From: Phalacrocorax aristotelis
Lineage: Eukaryota; Chordata; Aves; Suliformes; Phalacrocoracidae
Direction: 5' to 3'
Assembly: GCF_949628215.1 (NCBI RefSeq)
Contig: NC_134281.1
Span: forward strand, 45,838,512 to 45,902,511
DNA: 64,000 bases
In this document: positions 13,661-26,530 of the stretch, one piece after another
How positions within the stretch are numbered: the first letter of the stretch is position 1
Layout of the letters: the number at the start of each line of letters is the position of its first letter
Notes under the pieces: model-generated
The model's input: the letters and a program-made list of their open reading frames with translations, nothing else
Databases searched by the model: none
What the model was told of the DNA's origin: nothing
Program-made: the position numbers and the translations under genes

Positions 13661-14316
13661 GGTGGATGAAAAACTGGACGTCAGTTGGCAATGTGTGCTC
13701 ACAGCTGGGGAAGCCAACAGTATCCTGGGCTGCATCAAAAGAAGCATGGCCACGAGGCTGAGGGAAATTATTCTACCCCTCTGCTCTGCGCTGGTGAGAC
13801 CCCAGCTGTAGTGCGGCATCCAGCTCTGGGGCCCTAAGCACAAGGACATGGAGCTGTTGGAGCAGGTCCAGAGGAGGGCCACAAAAATGATCAGAGGGAT
13901 GGAGCACCTCTCCTATGAGGAAAGGCTGAGCGAATTGGGGTTGTTCAGCCTGGCGAAGACAAGGCTGCGGGGACACATTATTGCAACCTTCCAGTACTTA
14001 AAGGGGGCTTATAAGAAAGATGGGGACAGAGTTCTTCGTAGGGCCTGCAGCGACAGGACGAAGGGTAATGGTTTTAAATTAAAAGAAGATAGATTCGGAC
14101 TAGAATAAGGAAAAAATTTTCTACGATGAGGTTGTTGAAACACTGGCACAGGTTGCCCACAGAGGTCGTAGATGCCCCATCCTTAGAAACATTCAAGGTC
14201 AGGCTGGACAGGGCTCTGAGCAACCTGATCTAGTTGGAGATGTCCCTACAGGGTGGGTGGACTAGATGACCTTTAAGGGTCCCTTCCAACCCAAAGTATT
14301 CTATGATTCTATGATT
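13661..14316 (+). mobile_element. CR1 LINE, 5'-truncated 3' end
   Basis: This is a copy of the avian CR1 retrotransposon, truncated at its 5' end as usual. It begins within the last part of ORF2 (GTGGATGAAAAACTGGACGT region). It then gives the conserved peptides [20 protein letters not shown] and LFSLAKTRLRG in one frame (13848-14108), and HWHRLP-like sequence in a shifted frame after 14,110. It ends with the diagnostic 3' tail TATTCTATGATTCTATGATT at about 14,298-14,316. Frameshifts and an early stop (near 13,808) show it is dead. It lies in the intergenic interval, transcribed rightward if at all. Confidence 0.93.
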
Positions 14317-17300
14317 TGATAATTTCCTCAACCACCACGGATACAGTGAATGAATGCAGTAAAAGGACAATATGCAAGCAAGCAAGAATGACCCCGTTCC
14401 AACAGCAGTACAGATGCAGAAGTCCTGGCAGTCTAAGGGAAGCCCTGCTTCGTTCAAGTGTTAATTTGGTTCAAGTTGACTACAGTAGGGCATTGTCTAC
14501 AACCAGGTGAAGAACAACAGTCCTTTCAGCATGCTGGGAAGTGCAGACGAGATACAATTCCTCAGCATCAGAAAAGATAGCTAGCAAAGGGTCAATGTAA
14601 AACTGCAGTTCATTGCAATGAAAGAAAAAGGCAGAATAAATGAGAGTGGCCTCTTACACTAGTGATAAGGATTGGCCCGATTTATTTTTCAGCTGTGTCG
14701 AAGTGTAACTGCTCTTCATTTTTATTTTTAGTGCTGTCCTTGCAATAATATGCTAGAAATAAACTGCTTTATTTATTTATTGGCAAGAAAAGAGATTTAC
14801 CTGCCATGTGATATGCTGCTACTTTCACACCAGTACAAAGATTGCATCAGAACTCCCAGCCAGCTGACTAATAACTGGAATTAGAGGAAAAGCAAATAGT
14901 GGTAACCTGCTGCTCCCAGTTTCTGTCCTAGGAGAGGTGCTATAAAGGTCACTACATCCTGGTTTTATTTAAAATACTTTTACTTGAAAATGAATGCTCT
15001 CCAGTGCTGTGGTCCAGTTCCCCAGAAAAGAGAGTCCCTGGCAGAGTGTCCACTGCTGGCACAGGTGGCCTTGCTCTGTCACCGCCCTGGGAAGCGCAGC
15101 TGAGAGGCCAAAGCTGTTGATCTGACTAAGCAACCTGAGATCATTTTCCAGCCCTAATCTGGTAAATTTGCCTCTAAAGGTTTGTTCAATTAAACGGAAT
15201 AGGGAAGAATATATCAGCTTCTGCACAGATGGCTTAATATATCATTTTTCAGCCCAAATTTCCCATTTCAGACAAAGGAAATCGGAGGAAGCCCAGTGAG
15301 GACCATGTGAAAAGAGAACTTGTCCACCCGCTCAGCTCAGTAAAAAGGCTCTTGGTGCAACCCAATTACTCAGCCCATTTCCTTTCAAGCACCTCATCTA
15401 GCAGAAGGCTTCAAAGCCCTTTCACTGACAATCTGAATTCTCTCATATTTCCAAGGTGTTTTAGCACCAGATCCTGTTTGCACATCCTGCCATTTGCTTT
15501 CTGCATTAAAACTCTGAGCTGTCCTTGCCACCCTCCCAGGAAGGGCTTTGGTCATATATATAACTGAATTAATATTCACTTCATCCCTCATGTCTCAGAG
15601 TTCACAATTTAAAATCCCAAGTGCTAGCTTGGTAGCTCCAGCAAACACTAAGAAGAATTGCCAGACTCCCTATAACTCCCTAGCCCCTTGCTTTGGGCTT
15701 CTCAGGTACAGCTGTGCTCCTAGGAAGCATCTCCAACCGTGGGCTGCTCTCCTTGGACATAACAGACTGATGGCCCCAGTTGAAGCACCAAGGGTAACAA
15801 ACCATAGTTTCCATTTAGCTCAACATCATGATTTATTGCCACGAGTAACAAACAGCCTAACAAAAAGAAGAGCTGCAAAGACACGTTTTATCACTGACTC
15901 GAAAGAGAAATCAATATGTTTGTATATATTAGAGGCAGCAATCTCCATTAAAAGGCAGAGGGATGAGACAACTGTGTTGTTCATACTTGCTAGGATCCCA
16001 TGGCTTTTAACATGTTCTAGTCCCTGCCTTAAGTCTCTCTCAAAAGCTGATGGGCTCACACAAGAGATCAGCCTCATCCACCTGCCCTTACTGACTCCTG
16101 GAAAACCACAGGCAATTACCAGACCCTGCTGGAGAGGCACCTCCCCCAAAAGTACCTGAGGAAGCTGCAAGGAAGAGAAAGATTTAGAAATACTTTTGCC
16201 TGTGAAAGGTTCAGAATGACTAGAAGATGCACTGATGTTCAATTTAACCATACTGACACAGCACATGGTTGCATTTACTCACTTAAGAAAATAAAATTAC
16301 ATTGATGGGGTTTGTGGTTCCTGTGATTGCCAGGAGATTGAATGGGGCCAATTCAGATCAAATGAACAATTTTAAGTGCAGTGCTTTGTGCAGGTGTCCT
16401 TGTTTTAAAAAACCTCAAAAGTGACAGTGTGAGTCACTAACAGCCTCTTCGTCTTGTGATCACCTGGGCTTTATTTTATTGAAATTAAAATTTATTGAGA
16501 CATCACTGCAAGTAATTTCACTGTTTTTCTTCTGGAACCAAAAAATACAAAGCATTAAACTGGTGTGAGCAAAAATTCCATCAGAGAAGGCAGCAGACAT
16601 TGCAGGAGCCCACATGTGGCACACACTACCCTGACTGTAAGAGGCCAGTGAGTGCAGATTTGCATGGTTGCAGTCTCCCCCAGACTGCTGGTCATACAGC
16701 CTTTTTCTATGGCTAAATCCACTAAAAGATGTGAACTGCAACAACAAATGGCTATGGTGGCAGGACAATAGGACTAATAGTAAGAGTGGTGGAGAGAGGA
16801 ACATTAACTGAGAAAAATCACTTACCTAATACAGACAGCAAAATCACCAGCAGGGACTCACTGCCAAGTCCACAGTGAGCTGGAAGCCACAACTCCACAA
16901 AGGTATAAGCACAACCACTGTTTCTCATGGTGCATGATCTACAAAGCATCATGGCAGCCCTGATAACACAAGAAGTAAAAAAGTGTTAACTAAGGTATAC
17001 AAGGTGTACATTAAGGGAAGACTTGAAGAAGGCAGGTCTACCTACAATGTCAAAGTAATATTTGTACATTTGCTAATACCTTAGAAAAAAAAGACTCTGG
17101 GGAGGAAAGTCTTCTGTACTCAGGTAGCTACCCCAACGGACCTGATCACAGCAGAGGGCAGGGTCCTCAGCACCACTTTCAGCTTTGGAAAAGGTTATTG
17201 GAATCTGCCCTCAACTCCAGGTTGTGGTAATTTGGAATAAAACCCTGAAAAACTTGTTAAAACCAGAGGTAACTAACTACAGATGACATGCTTTGATTTC

Positions 17301-20300
17301 TTTAATCTGTCTTTAGCTTTGGTTCCTATATGCCAAAGAAGTGCTTAACCCTTTACTCTGACAAGACACACCAGACTCACGCTGGAGTGCCCACAAAGCA
17401 GCTGGAGAATCACAAGGTGTGCAGTGGCTTCTCGTGCAAGTACTCACAAAGTTTCTCCTGCTTGGTACATGTCAGGCAGCTGCTGAGAGCAGAGGCACAG
17501 GCTACCCCAGGTGCCTGCTGAAAGCATGTCAAGACCAGCCATGGTGTCAATACGGTGACACTGATGGCAAGCAGGAGGGAGGAGTTGTACTTCTGAGAAC
17601 TTATCTACCTCCATTGGCCTGCTGAAGCACTTTCAGTTTTATCATTACTGCCTCAAAACTCTTATCAGGGTCTCTCCTTTCACCCAGTAGTAAATGCTCT
17701 CTTGGCAAATCAGCTGTGGTGACATCTTTGCATGTTTGGCCCCAAGTACAGCTGTGCTATCCACAAGCTAAACCACAAGATGCTGCAGCACCACTCTTCA
17801 TAGAGAGAGGAGGCAAACTAACATGGTTACACTCATACCTCAACTTGCAGAGGAGACATCACTAAGTTTATAAACACATTTTTCATTATATATTCTATAT
17901 AAAAACATTTAATCTAATTGAACATGCTCTACCTAAAATAAATTTTTACTCACTCTCTGCAAACTTAATAGAAGTCAAGAAAAGCCCATCTGTTTTAACC
18001 CCTGAGACTAATGTTGCTTCCCCTCTTTTATTAATATGAGGTTATCTCACTCTCCCTTGAACAGAAAGCACATCAGCCCTGAAGTTTGATTAGCAGTAAT
18101 CAGAAAACATCCACACCTGTATGTAGGCAGTGGGAGGGTTTTCAATTAAAAATGGATTTTAAGAACACAATGTCTCTGTTTTGAAAGGACAAATGCATCT
18201 TTCAAGGAATATGAGCTATAAAATTCATTTATGTATTGTGTTTCTTCAAGGACAGTAATGCTATCAGAGAATGAAATATTTTAATTGTTGAAGGGATTAA
18301 TTTCAGAATGTCACTAAAGAAGTACTGGAGAGTTTTTCAAAGGGAGGATAATAGAACAGCCAGTGCTTATCATCTGTCTGAAAACAGGTCCCTTTTTTTC
18401 TTGCTCAGTTTGCGTTTAAAACACAGGTCCAGGGACTGTGGTGTGGGGACCTGCACCTGACACAAAAGCAGCCCAGAAAGTACTGAAGCAGGGCTGCGCA
18501 TGGAGGAGCAGGATGATTACTTCTGAAGAAAGCAGAATGGCGAGGAAGCAGTGCCTAACTGAGATAAGTGATTTTTATTCCTTCTGCTTCCAAGTCTTTA
18601 CTATCTTTAATGCCTGTTGAAATAAAACATTTTGAAGAAAAATCCTCCCTGACAGATTAACTTTCACACCTTTCAGTTAAATTCTAAGGATGTTTCTGCT
18701 CCTCATTTGTCAAGTTCCCAGTAAAACCAGAGGAAGGCAAGATTTAATATTCCTGTTACACCTAAATGTAAACTGTAAGCAGAGTTATAAACAACATCTG
18801 CAGGCCTCTTCATATGCTATAAAAAAGCTTAGAAAAGTACATCTGTGCACTTCTGTTTCCTTTTCATATTGTCTTTCACCTCTCTGCTTCTATTTCCCTA
18901 AATAGAAAGATAATAGTATTAATCTACTCCTTGGGGCTCTTCTGAAGATTCATCAGTTAATATTTATGCAGTAAAATGGAATAAGTGCTGTATAAGTGCT
19001 AAGCGTCATTATTGTTCTCTCCCTCTTCATTAGCACATCATGTACATCCCAAGTAGACCAGATAAACACAGAAATCAACTGTCCTCATTGTAAGGCAAGT
19101 GAGAAAGGTAACATGACTGCTAGAGAGCCACTAATTAAAAATGTTTGTTGTGGGTAATGTCTGTGTCTAACAAAACAATGCAGTAAGTTTTGCAGAATGA
19201 AATATATTCACTCACTTGACTAAGCTCTGTCTGCAGCAAAGAAGCTCTGAGAGTATGCCTAAATTAAATATGCTTCATGTTTCCACGTGAGTTGTGCTTT
19301 GGAAACTACACCTATAGTAATAAGCACAGGAAACAAATGAGATTTGCAAAGAATCACGGAGGATTAATATATATTAGAGTGCAAAACCTACAGATACTGG
19401 TGTGCAAAACCTACTTGCTGCTTCAGTTGGATTCCTGTTCAAGAACCAGCTGCAGTGGGAGGGGATGGCCATAGAATAACAGAGGGACAGCTCTGCTCTA
19501 GAGGTCTGTCCTGGGAAGCATCCTGTGCTGGATGAGGAAAAACAGAAAGAAAAATTAAAATCAGAATAAAGACAAATTCCAGAAAATAAGCCCAGTGGAT
19601 TGCATCGTGTCTGTGGAAGACAGAGCAGAGATGAGCAGCAGCACACCCTTTTCAGTTGGGTGAACCCTCCACCTCCCAGGCCCACGCCAGCACAGCGCTG
19701 AGGCGTGCAGCACCCACAGCACAGAGCGCCCACCCCTGGCTCCCCTCACCCCACAGCTCACAGCAGAAGGGGGAGGCCCTGGAGCCCCTGCACTGGAAAA
19801 GACACTCTGCTCTCTCCTACCTTCACTTAAATGCTGACTCCCTCACCACCTTTTTTTCCATTACCAACAAAAATAACCCTTCATTGCTCCAAGCTTTACC
19901 CACCATGTGATCATTTACATCTTCACCATGGATCTGTAAAATGCAGCATCCTGATCTGGCAGTGTTTTACACTGGAGCACACAAAGGTGATGCAGTGTAA
20001 AGTATCTCTCTCAACTTAAAGACGTGCTCTGTCTTGGAGGATTTTTGTCCTGAGCTGCCATACTCCCAGCCCGATTTGCAAGCAGAAGCCCCTGCTCCCT
20101 GCAATGGCTGAGGGAGAACCGTGCACCCTATTTGAGCTAAGCTGGAGCATGTTGCAGCAGTGGCAGGTGCTGCACAGCACTGCAGTTTGCAACTGGCTCC
20201 ATCTTTGCAACTGCTATAGTGATTAATCCCCATTTCCACAGGTTTTTGATGCAGGAATTTAGATCAGTCCCAATATCACTGGGACTTCATTTGTCCATCT

Positions 20301-23300
20301 CAAAGTCTTTTCATTTGGTCTGTCTCAAAGAACAGCTGGTGGTTGTGTTTTTACACCTGTTCAGAATACTTTGGCTTTTGCTTTTGGAACATCTTGCCTT
20401 CACTTAGAAATTTTCATGATGCAGCACTGTGTTATTTTCTAGCTGAGGCTGGTGTGAACAGTGCACAAGTACTTAAGCTGGAATAGTCTAACACAAATAG
20501 GCTTTTTATACTGCATCACAGTCTGACACAGAAAATTCTTATCAAAATGTTGCAGGGCCGTAATCATAGCCACTGTCTGCTCAACTTTGCATTGGTACGC
20601 AGCTCAGTATGTCAGCAATTGTACAAAGGGAAAAAGAGAACTTCATGCAGAGGTTCTTGCAATTGAAATCCCTAGTTTGGGTAAAAAAAACAACCACATG
20701 GGACTAAAACCAGGCTATGAAATCCGCTTTGCTTTTCTTTCCCAGAAATGATAACTTCAGAACAGCATTCTGCTGGACATGGTCTTCAACTGAGGGCAGG
20801 TGACTTTTATTCCTGCTTATGCAGATGAGGAGTTGAAGCACCCTTCCATGGAAACCCCACAGCCCTTTAGGAGTGGGTTTACTCAAGGGACTAACCCTGC
20901 CATAACTGCTGGCTGGAGTGGCTGAGCCCTCTGCACAAGCAGCTCTTCCCTGCATCCTTCCAAATCACAACAGCCTCCTGTCCTGCTCTTCCAACCTCCA
21001 GCTAGAGCTGCTTCCTCCCGGGGTGAATCCATGGTGGATGACTTGCAAAATGGCAAATCTTGTCACTGCAGGATGTTAAGATGTGTCAGTTCTTTGGTGT
21101 TTTGCTCATCAAGGAGCATCTCCCAAACAAACTGATTAAAACCCTGCAACCAGGAAATGAATAAAGATTGTGGAAAAAGCCCAAACTTCTCACAGCACCT
21201 GAGTTTAGGAATTTGGCCTGCCAGTTGGCCAAACTGAGGCCATTTTTCTGAGTTAAAAGTATTTTAATTATTACTGTAGTAAAGCCTAAGACTCCTTCTC
21301 GCTCACCTTGAACCTGTGGTTCTGGGTACTCCAGAGACTCAGTGAAGAGCTTGTCATACATAAAATATTTGTCCTTGGGGCATGCCAAGATGGGACTGCT
21401 CATGCACCATGGTTAATGTAAACTTAAAATTAGTCTGTGTTGGCTTTTTTGGGTTTTGGTGGTTTTGTTGTTGTTGTTTCTTTTAACCTAGATCATTGTA
21501 TGATTCCATCTTATTTTCTCACTTGTATTTACTTCTTCCTGGCTGAAGGTAGGTGAAGGGAGCTGGGAAGCATACAGGGAGGGGGCAGCATCTGTGCATG
21601 CCAGGGCTGTTCTCTGCTGGAGAGAAGTGACAGTCAAAACTGCTCAAGTGTTTTACTGGCTCCCTGGTGAACAGTGTGATTTTAAAAGTATCCCAAGAGG
21701 ATCTACAGGGAATTAAAAGACCACTGAGGCTTACAGCTCCACTAGGCCAACTTGTGGAAATTATTACAAAAAACTGAATCAACAAGTCTATGGACAAACG
21801 TGGTTGATCAGGAGGCTGTCAGTGTAGCTCTTGTAGAGAGAAGTGTCCTCCCAGATCTCTGCAAGCTCCTGGGAGACAAAACATGGCAAAGCATTTAGTA
21901 ATTGTCTTACCCAACCTCGTTACTAATGTGAAAAGCAGTCAAATGTACTTTAAGAGCAGGGAGGAGCATAACAGGTAAGCGGTGCTAGAAACTAATGGGT
22001 TGTGGTGGAAGGGAGGGAGGACACACTGCCTAAGTACAGATTGGTGCAAGCCTAATGTCAAAAGCAAGAAGGTGGCAAGAGGAGGATTCCCAGAAGAGAC
22101 TGGGAGTAGGATTGTATAACGAGGTTACCACATGGACATGATGAAATAATTAAAGGTCATGGAGATCATGCTAGGGAAACTCAAATAGCAAACTTTGTTC
22201 TTAAGCTTCTTAATGGAGTCTTAACTATCCCAGTATCACTGACACTCATATGCATAAAAGGATGCTTTTATTTTATAACAATAAATGATTTATTGGCTAG
22301 TCTCCTCATCTGCTCCCTGGTAATTTAGATTAATGGCATTTATGTCTTTTCTTTAAAGAAATGGTTATTGCAGCTTTCCCATGGTGCCAAAAGAAAGCTG
22401 CTTGTTGTTATTCATGCAAATACTGTAATCTTTAAAAGTGTAAAATGTTTTTTATTCACTTGAACAGGGAATATGAATAGCAAAAGTTAATTACATTTGA
22501 ATTGCATAAAATAAAGATGACATCACTTTTGTGGAGTCTTGATAAACACTTAGCAAGCATTTTAAAATTCCCATATTCCCGAAATGTACATATACACATT
22601 GAGGATCAATAGCTTGTTCAGAGGATAATTTACTTCATTATTATTTATACTGTTTGGCTACTGAAATTATATGCGTTCTTCTTCCAGTAAGATTCTGGGT
22701 AATCTGAAAGGATCGTAGGCAGGTGTTAGCTCCTGTGGATATAACTGACTAGTCATCCAGCATTACAAGCTCTCTTGTGCCTTTCCCCTAGAGGGTAAGA
22801 ATTTTACACCCAATGTTAACGGCAGTCATATTTATAGCATAACTTGCAACAACTCAGTCTTTATCTTTGGAGGGTGCTGGTTCAGCCTCGTATGATGACT
22901 GCCCATGGTCCTTTACATAATCTTGCAGATGCATTAAAATCCTGATAATTAGAGCTAATTTTATAAACTCAGGAATGAAGTAGCCTACTCTGACTAGCTC
23001 TGCAATACAAGGTGCAGTATCTTACCCATCATTTGTGCATCAAGTTCTTTATTTTGTTCTGGTGATGAATTCCATGATGGCGATCGGAAATCTCAGCAAA
23101 CCTAGAGAATTTAGGTGCCAAGAGCCAGTGGCCTAGTGTATTCAGGAAGGTAGTTGGAGAGCAGTTGTCAGTGGTAAGTCTGCATGAGGCAATGGCAGGA
23201 CCCAGGCTTTACAATTAGACATATTCTTTTGTAATCCTTTGGCACATCAGAATGGGACTTTCTCAGCTTTTTTGTTGGTGGTAAAACAGAGAGATTATCT

Positions 23301-26300
23301 GATTTGTTAATTGTCTGGGAAAAGAACAAAACCCAACATTGCTACAATTTTGTTGAACAATTTGGTTTTCACAATCTACATATACATATTGTAGTTAGTT
23401 CACATTCCCAGCTGTCCTTCACATTCCCTGTGAATTTACCTTACTCTAATAATTCAGTATCTTTTAAAGTTTGACTTGAATGAAGCATTTTTTTTCTCAA
23501 CTAATTCTGATTGTTTCAAATTTGGGAGCCAGACATGATTTAGCACATCACTAATACCCCTCAACACTCTTTAGTTTTCATTTGGCCACTGGGGAATTCT
23601 TTAGTGGCTAAGTGTCAAGTTTTAATTACATGGCTTTGTTGGAAAAGCTGTTTTATTTCAGTCGTTTACTCTTCTGAGCCACAAAAACAAAACTGGAAAA
23701 CTGAACTGCTATTTGAAAAATGGGTATTGGAAGACAACATGTGTAAATGGTAGTTCACATACTTTTTGTGTATCTCTTAAAAATCACATGATGCCCACAC
23801 TTGCAGCATTGTACTGTCCAAAACACCAAACCATTAGGATCATATTCTGTAACTGTACTGAGGGAGTTATGATAGAGTTTCTCTGATAATTGGTATGTAT
23901 AATTAGGTTATATTTCATTTAAAGAAAGCACCTAGCAAGATGAATTCTGACTCCAGTCATATTAATTCACAAGTAAGATTTTTAATTACATTCAGATATC
24001 TGGATATGTAGCAAAGTGCTTAATTCACATGGTTTGGCGGAGAATTAAGCTACAATCTGTTTTATAAACCTCACTTCAACTTCCTTAAGACTGGCCCATC
24101 TTTCTTTTCTCCAGGTCTCTCCTCAGGTCTCCCAGCCTGTGTTTCAGGCTGGCTGTGAGCCATACATCTATGATAGCACAGTCCTGAAGCTGAGCAAATG
24201 CAGATATCATCACAGAGCCAGGGCTTTGCGAACCCATTGTTTGGAGATGGTATTTTCCTAGCAAGCACAGAGTGAGATCATGTCTGCTCATAAAAATGTG
24301 TAGGCAGACCATTAGATATCAAGGTAACATCAATTATTCCTCCAAATTGCTGGCACATAGGGCAAAGCAGAGATTAAAAGCAAATCTAGCCTTAACATTC
24401 TGTTTATATGTTATGCTGTTCAGGGCTCGACAAATGTTCTCAGTCAGCAAACCCGCGGGGAATCTAGTTACTCTGGCTATCAGGCCCAGGACCATAAATC
24501 ATCGTACTAGAAATATGTAGCAGTGAAAAACATCAACGTTATTTAGCACTGTAGAGTTCTTTCTCCTGAGAAAATACAGTTGCTACAGGGAGGAAACACA
24601 GCTTATGGATTTGGGATGTACTTGTGTCATGGCAAAGAGAACCTGGGGTCTCAAGTACCTATGGAAGATTTTAGTGAGCCAACGTACTGGGAGCTCCCTG
24701 TCATTTTCTTAGCCTGCTGTGCTGACTCCAGCCTCCAGCTATAAATTGTACTTCTCTGGAGTCACTGAAGAACACTTCTGAACATGGAAGCTCGGTGGGA
24801 AACAGGGCATCGATTCTTATTGATCCTCCATCTACACCTTCACCCTGGCTAGATTAAAGCATCCCCGGCTATCGGTATCCCTGGGTATTTTCCAGTGCTG
24901 ATCTTGCACTGGAGAGCACAAACAGAGCAGGAAATGCCATCCATCTTTCCTAGTACAAAACAAGGACAAAATGTTTTCCAGTTTACTTATGTGAACAGCA
25001 CAGCACCTTGGTAATTAGTAGTTTAGGGATTTCTCATTCTGCCAGGTTTAATGAATATTAGCAAAGTTGAGGAATACTGCTGTGAATATCTGAACACTGC
25101 TGTAGCTGTTTATCAATGAAAATTTTCAATCTAGGTCAGGCACAGTGGATTTAAAAAAAAAAAAAAGCAGTTTACCAAGCAATACTGGGTAAAATACAAA
25201 TCTTGCTTAAAAAACAAAAGGAACACAGACGAAAGCTATTATACATGGTATTAATGCAAAGAATTTGATCTTTAGACATCACAATGTCTTTGTGAAGCAT
25301 TCTATAACATTTTAGTACTGTTAATGCCACAGTATTTGATCAGTTTGCATAGTAGCAATCATAAGTTAACACAGCAAATGGTTTTGCCCTGTAATGTTTT
25401 CTCCCAAGATTTTCTCCCAAATCAATATTCACATAGGTACCTTCTTTAAAGTCCTGAGAAAGGAAAGTAACAGCAACAGAGTGGATTATCTCAAGTGAAA
25501 CCAAAACAGTCCCAGTTTTTACATGGATTCAAGCCTTTTGCCAGGTCCTGGTCATTTGCCTTTTTTTCTACACCAAGCTACCAATCACAAATAAAAAGCA
25601 GTCCTAAGCCATCCCTGACAATACAATGAGATGTTTACAAAAATAACAAGATCTTAAAGTAACTGTTTATGTCCTTGGGGTTTGGCAGGGTAAGAGACCC
25701 TAGCATGCAGATTTGCAAACCTTCCCTACCAAAGACCAAGCAATATCTATTCTTTTTTTAGTTTCCAGGAAAATGATTCTTATAAACCTAGGATTAAGGC
25801 CAGGTGTGGTCACAAACAAATTTGGGAAGGTGGAGTAATTGTTATTTGCTGAAAGTAATTACTTCCTGTTATGATTACCATAGCAATTAATGTAATTCTC
25901 TATAATACTTTTGGGAATAATAAAGTTACTGGAGAAGAACAGCAAACAAATACCTTTGTCTGCTCTAGAAAACAGATTAGTATCAAACCTAGTTTGTTAT
26001 ATGGACAGCAGGAGAGCTGTATTGTCCTTAGCACTTCACTTTCTCGCTTTTAAATGCTTGGCTTAGTCAAAGTTATGAGAGACAATTAGGTTGTTGTCAC
26101 TAAGCAACCATGGCTGGGTTCAGGAGCAAAGCACTTTGGAACAGACAGCACTTGACTACTAAACATTACCTCTACAGCATACCTAGGATCACTCACTTCT
26201 GTTTAGAAATGGGGAGACTGGGCTACAGAAAAACAAAGTACCTTTTAAGAGTGTTCACATACTATTTTTCAAGCTACTAGAGGAGCTTTATGTTCCCCTG

Positions 26301-26354
26301 ATTTCCCACCATCCCATCACCCATACAGATGGGGGTTTGAAGAAATTTTTGAGA

Positions 26355-26530
26355 CAGTTAAGGACACAGGTAAGCACCTAAGAGTGTCTCAAAGCATCTA
26401 GGTGCTAATGTCACCAAAGTCAACTGCATTAAAGCACCTACATGCTGCAGATGTCCCAGTGGACCTCTCCTTCTCTATGATCCCATGTATCACTTAGGTG
26501 CTCTTGAGTTTCATGTAGGTACTTAGGATG
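26355..26530. repeat. Possible ancient palindromic element
   Basis: The words AGCACCTAAG (about 26,373), ATCTAGGTGCTAATG, AAGCACCTACATG and CACTTAGGTGCT (about 26,492) recur in both orientations within 180 bases. The first and last form 10-bp inverted arms. Such CACCTAA/TTAGGTG-rich palindromic sequence is typical of very old non-autonomous elements in reptile and bird genomes, but I cannot name a family. Confidence 0.3.

Noticed and set aside
13848-14108. An 86-codon frame as a host gene
   Set aside because: It is the CR1 ORF2 C-terminus ([20 protein letters not shown]), part of a dead retrotransposon.
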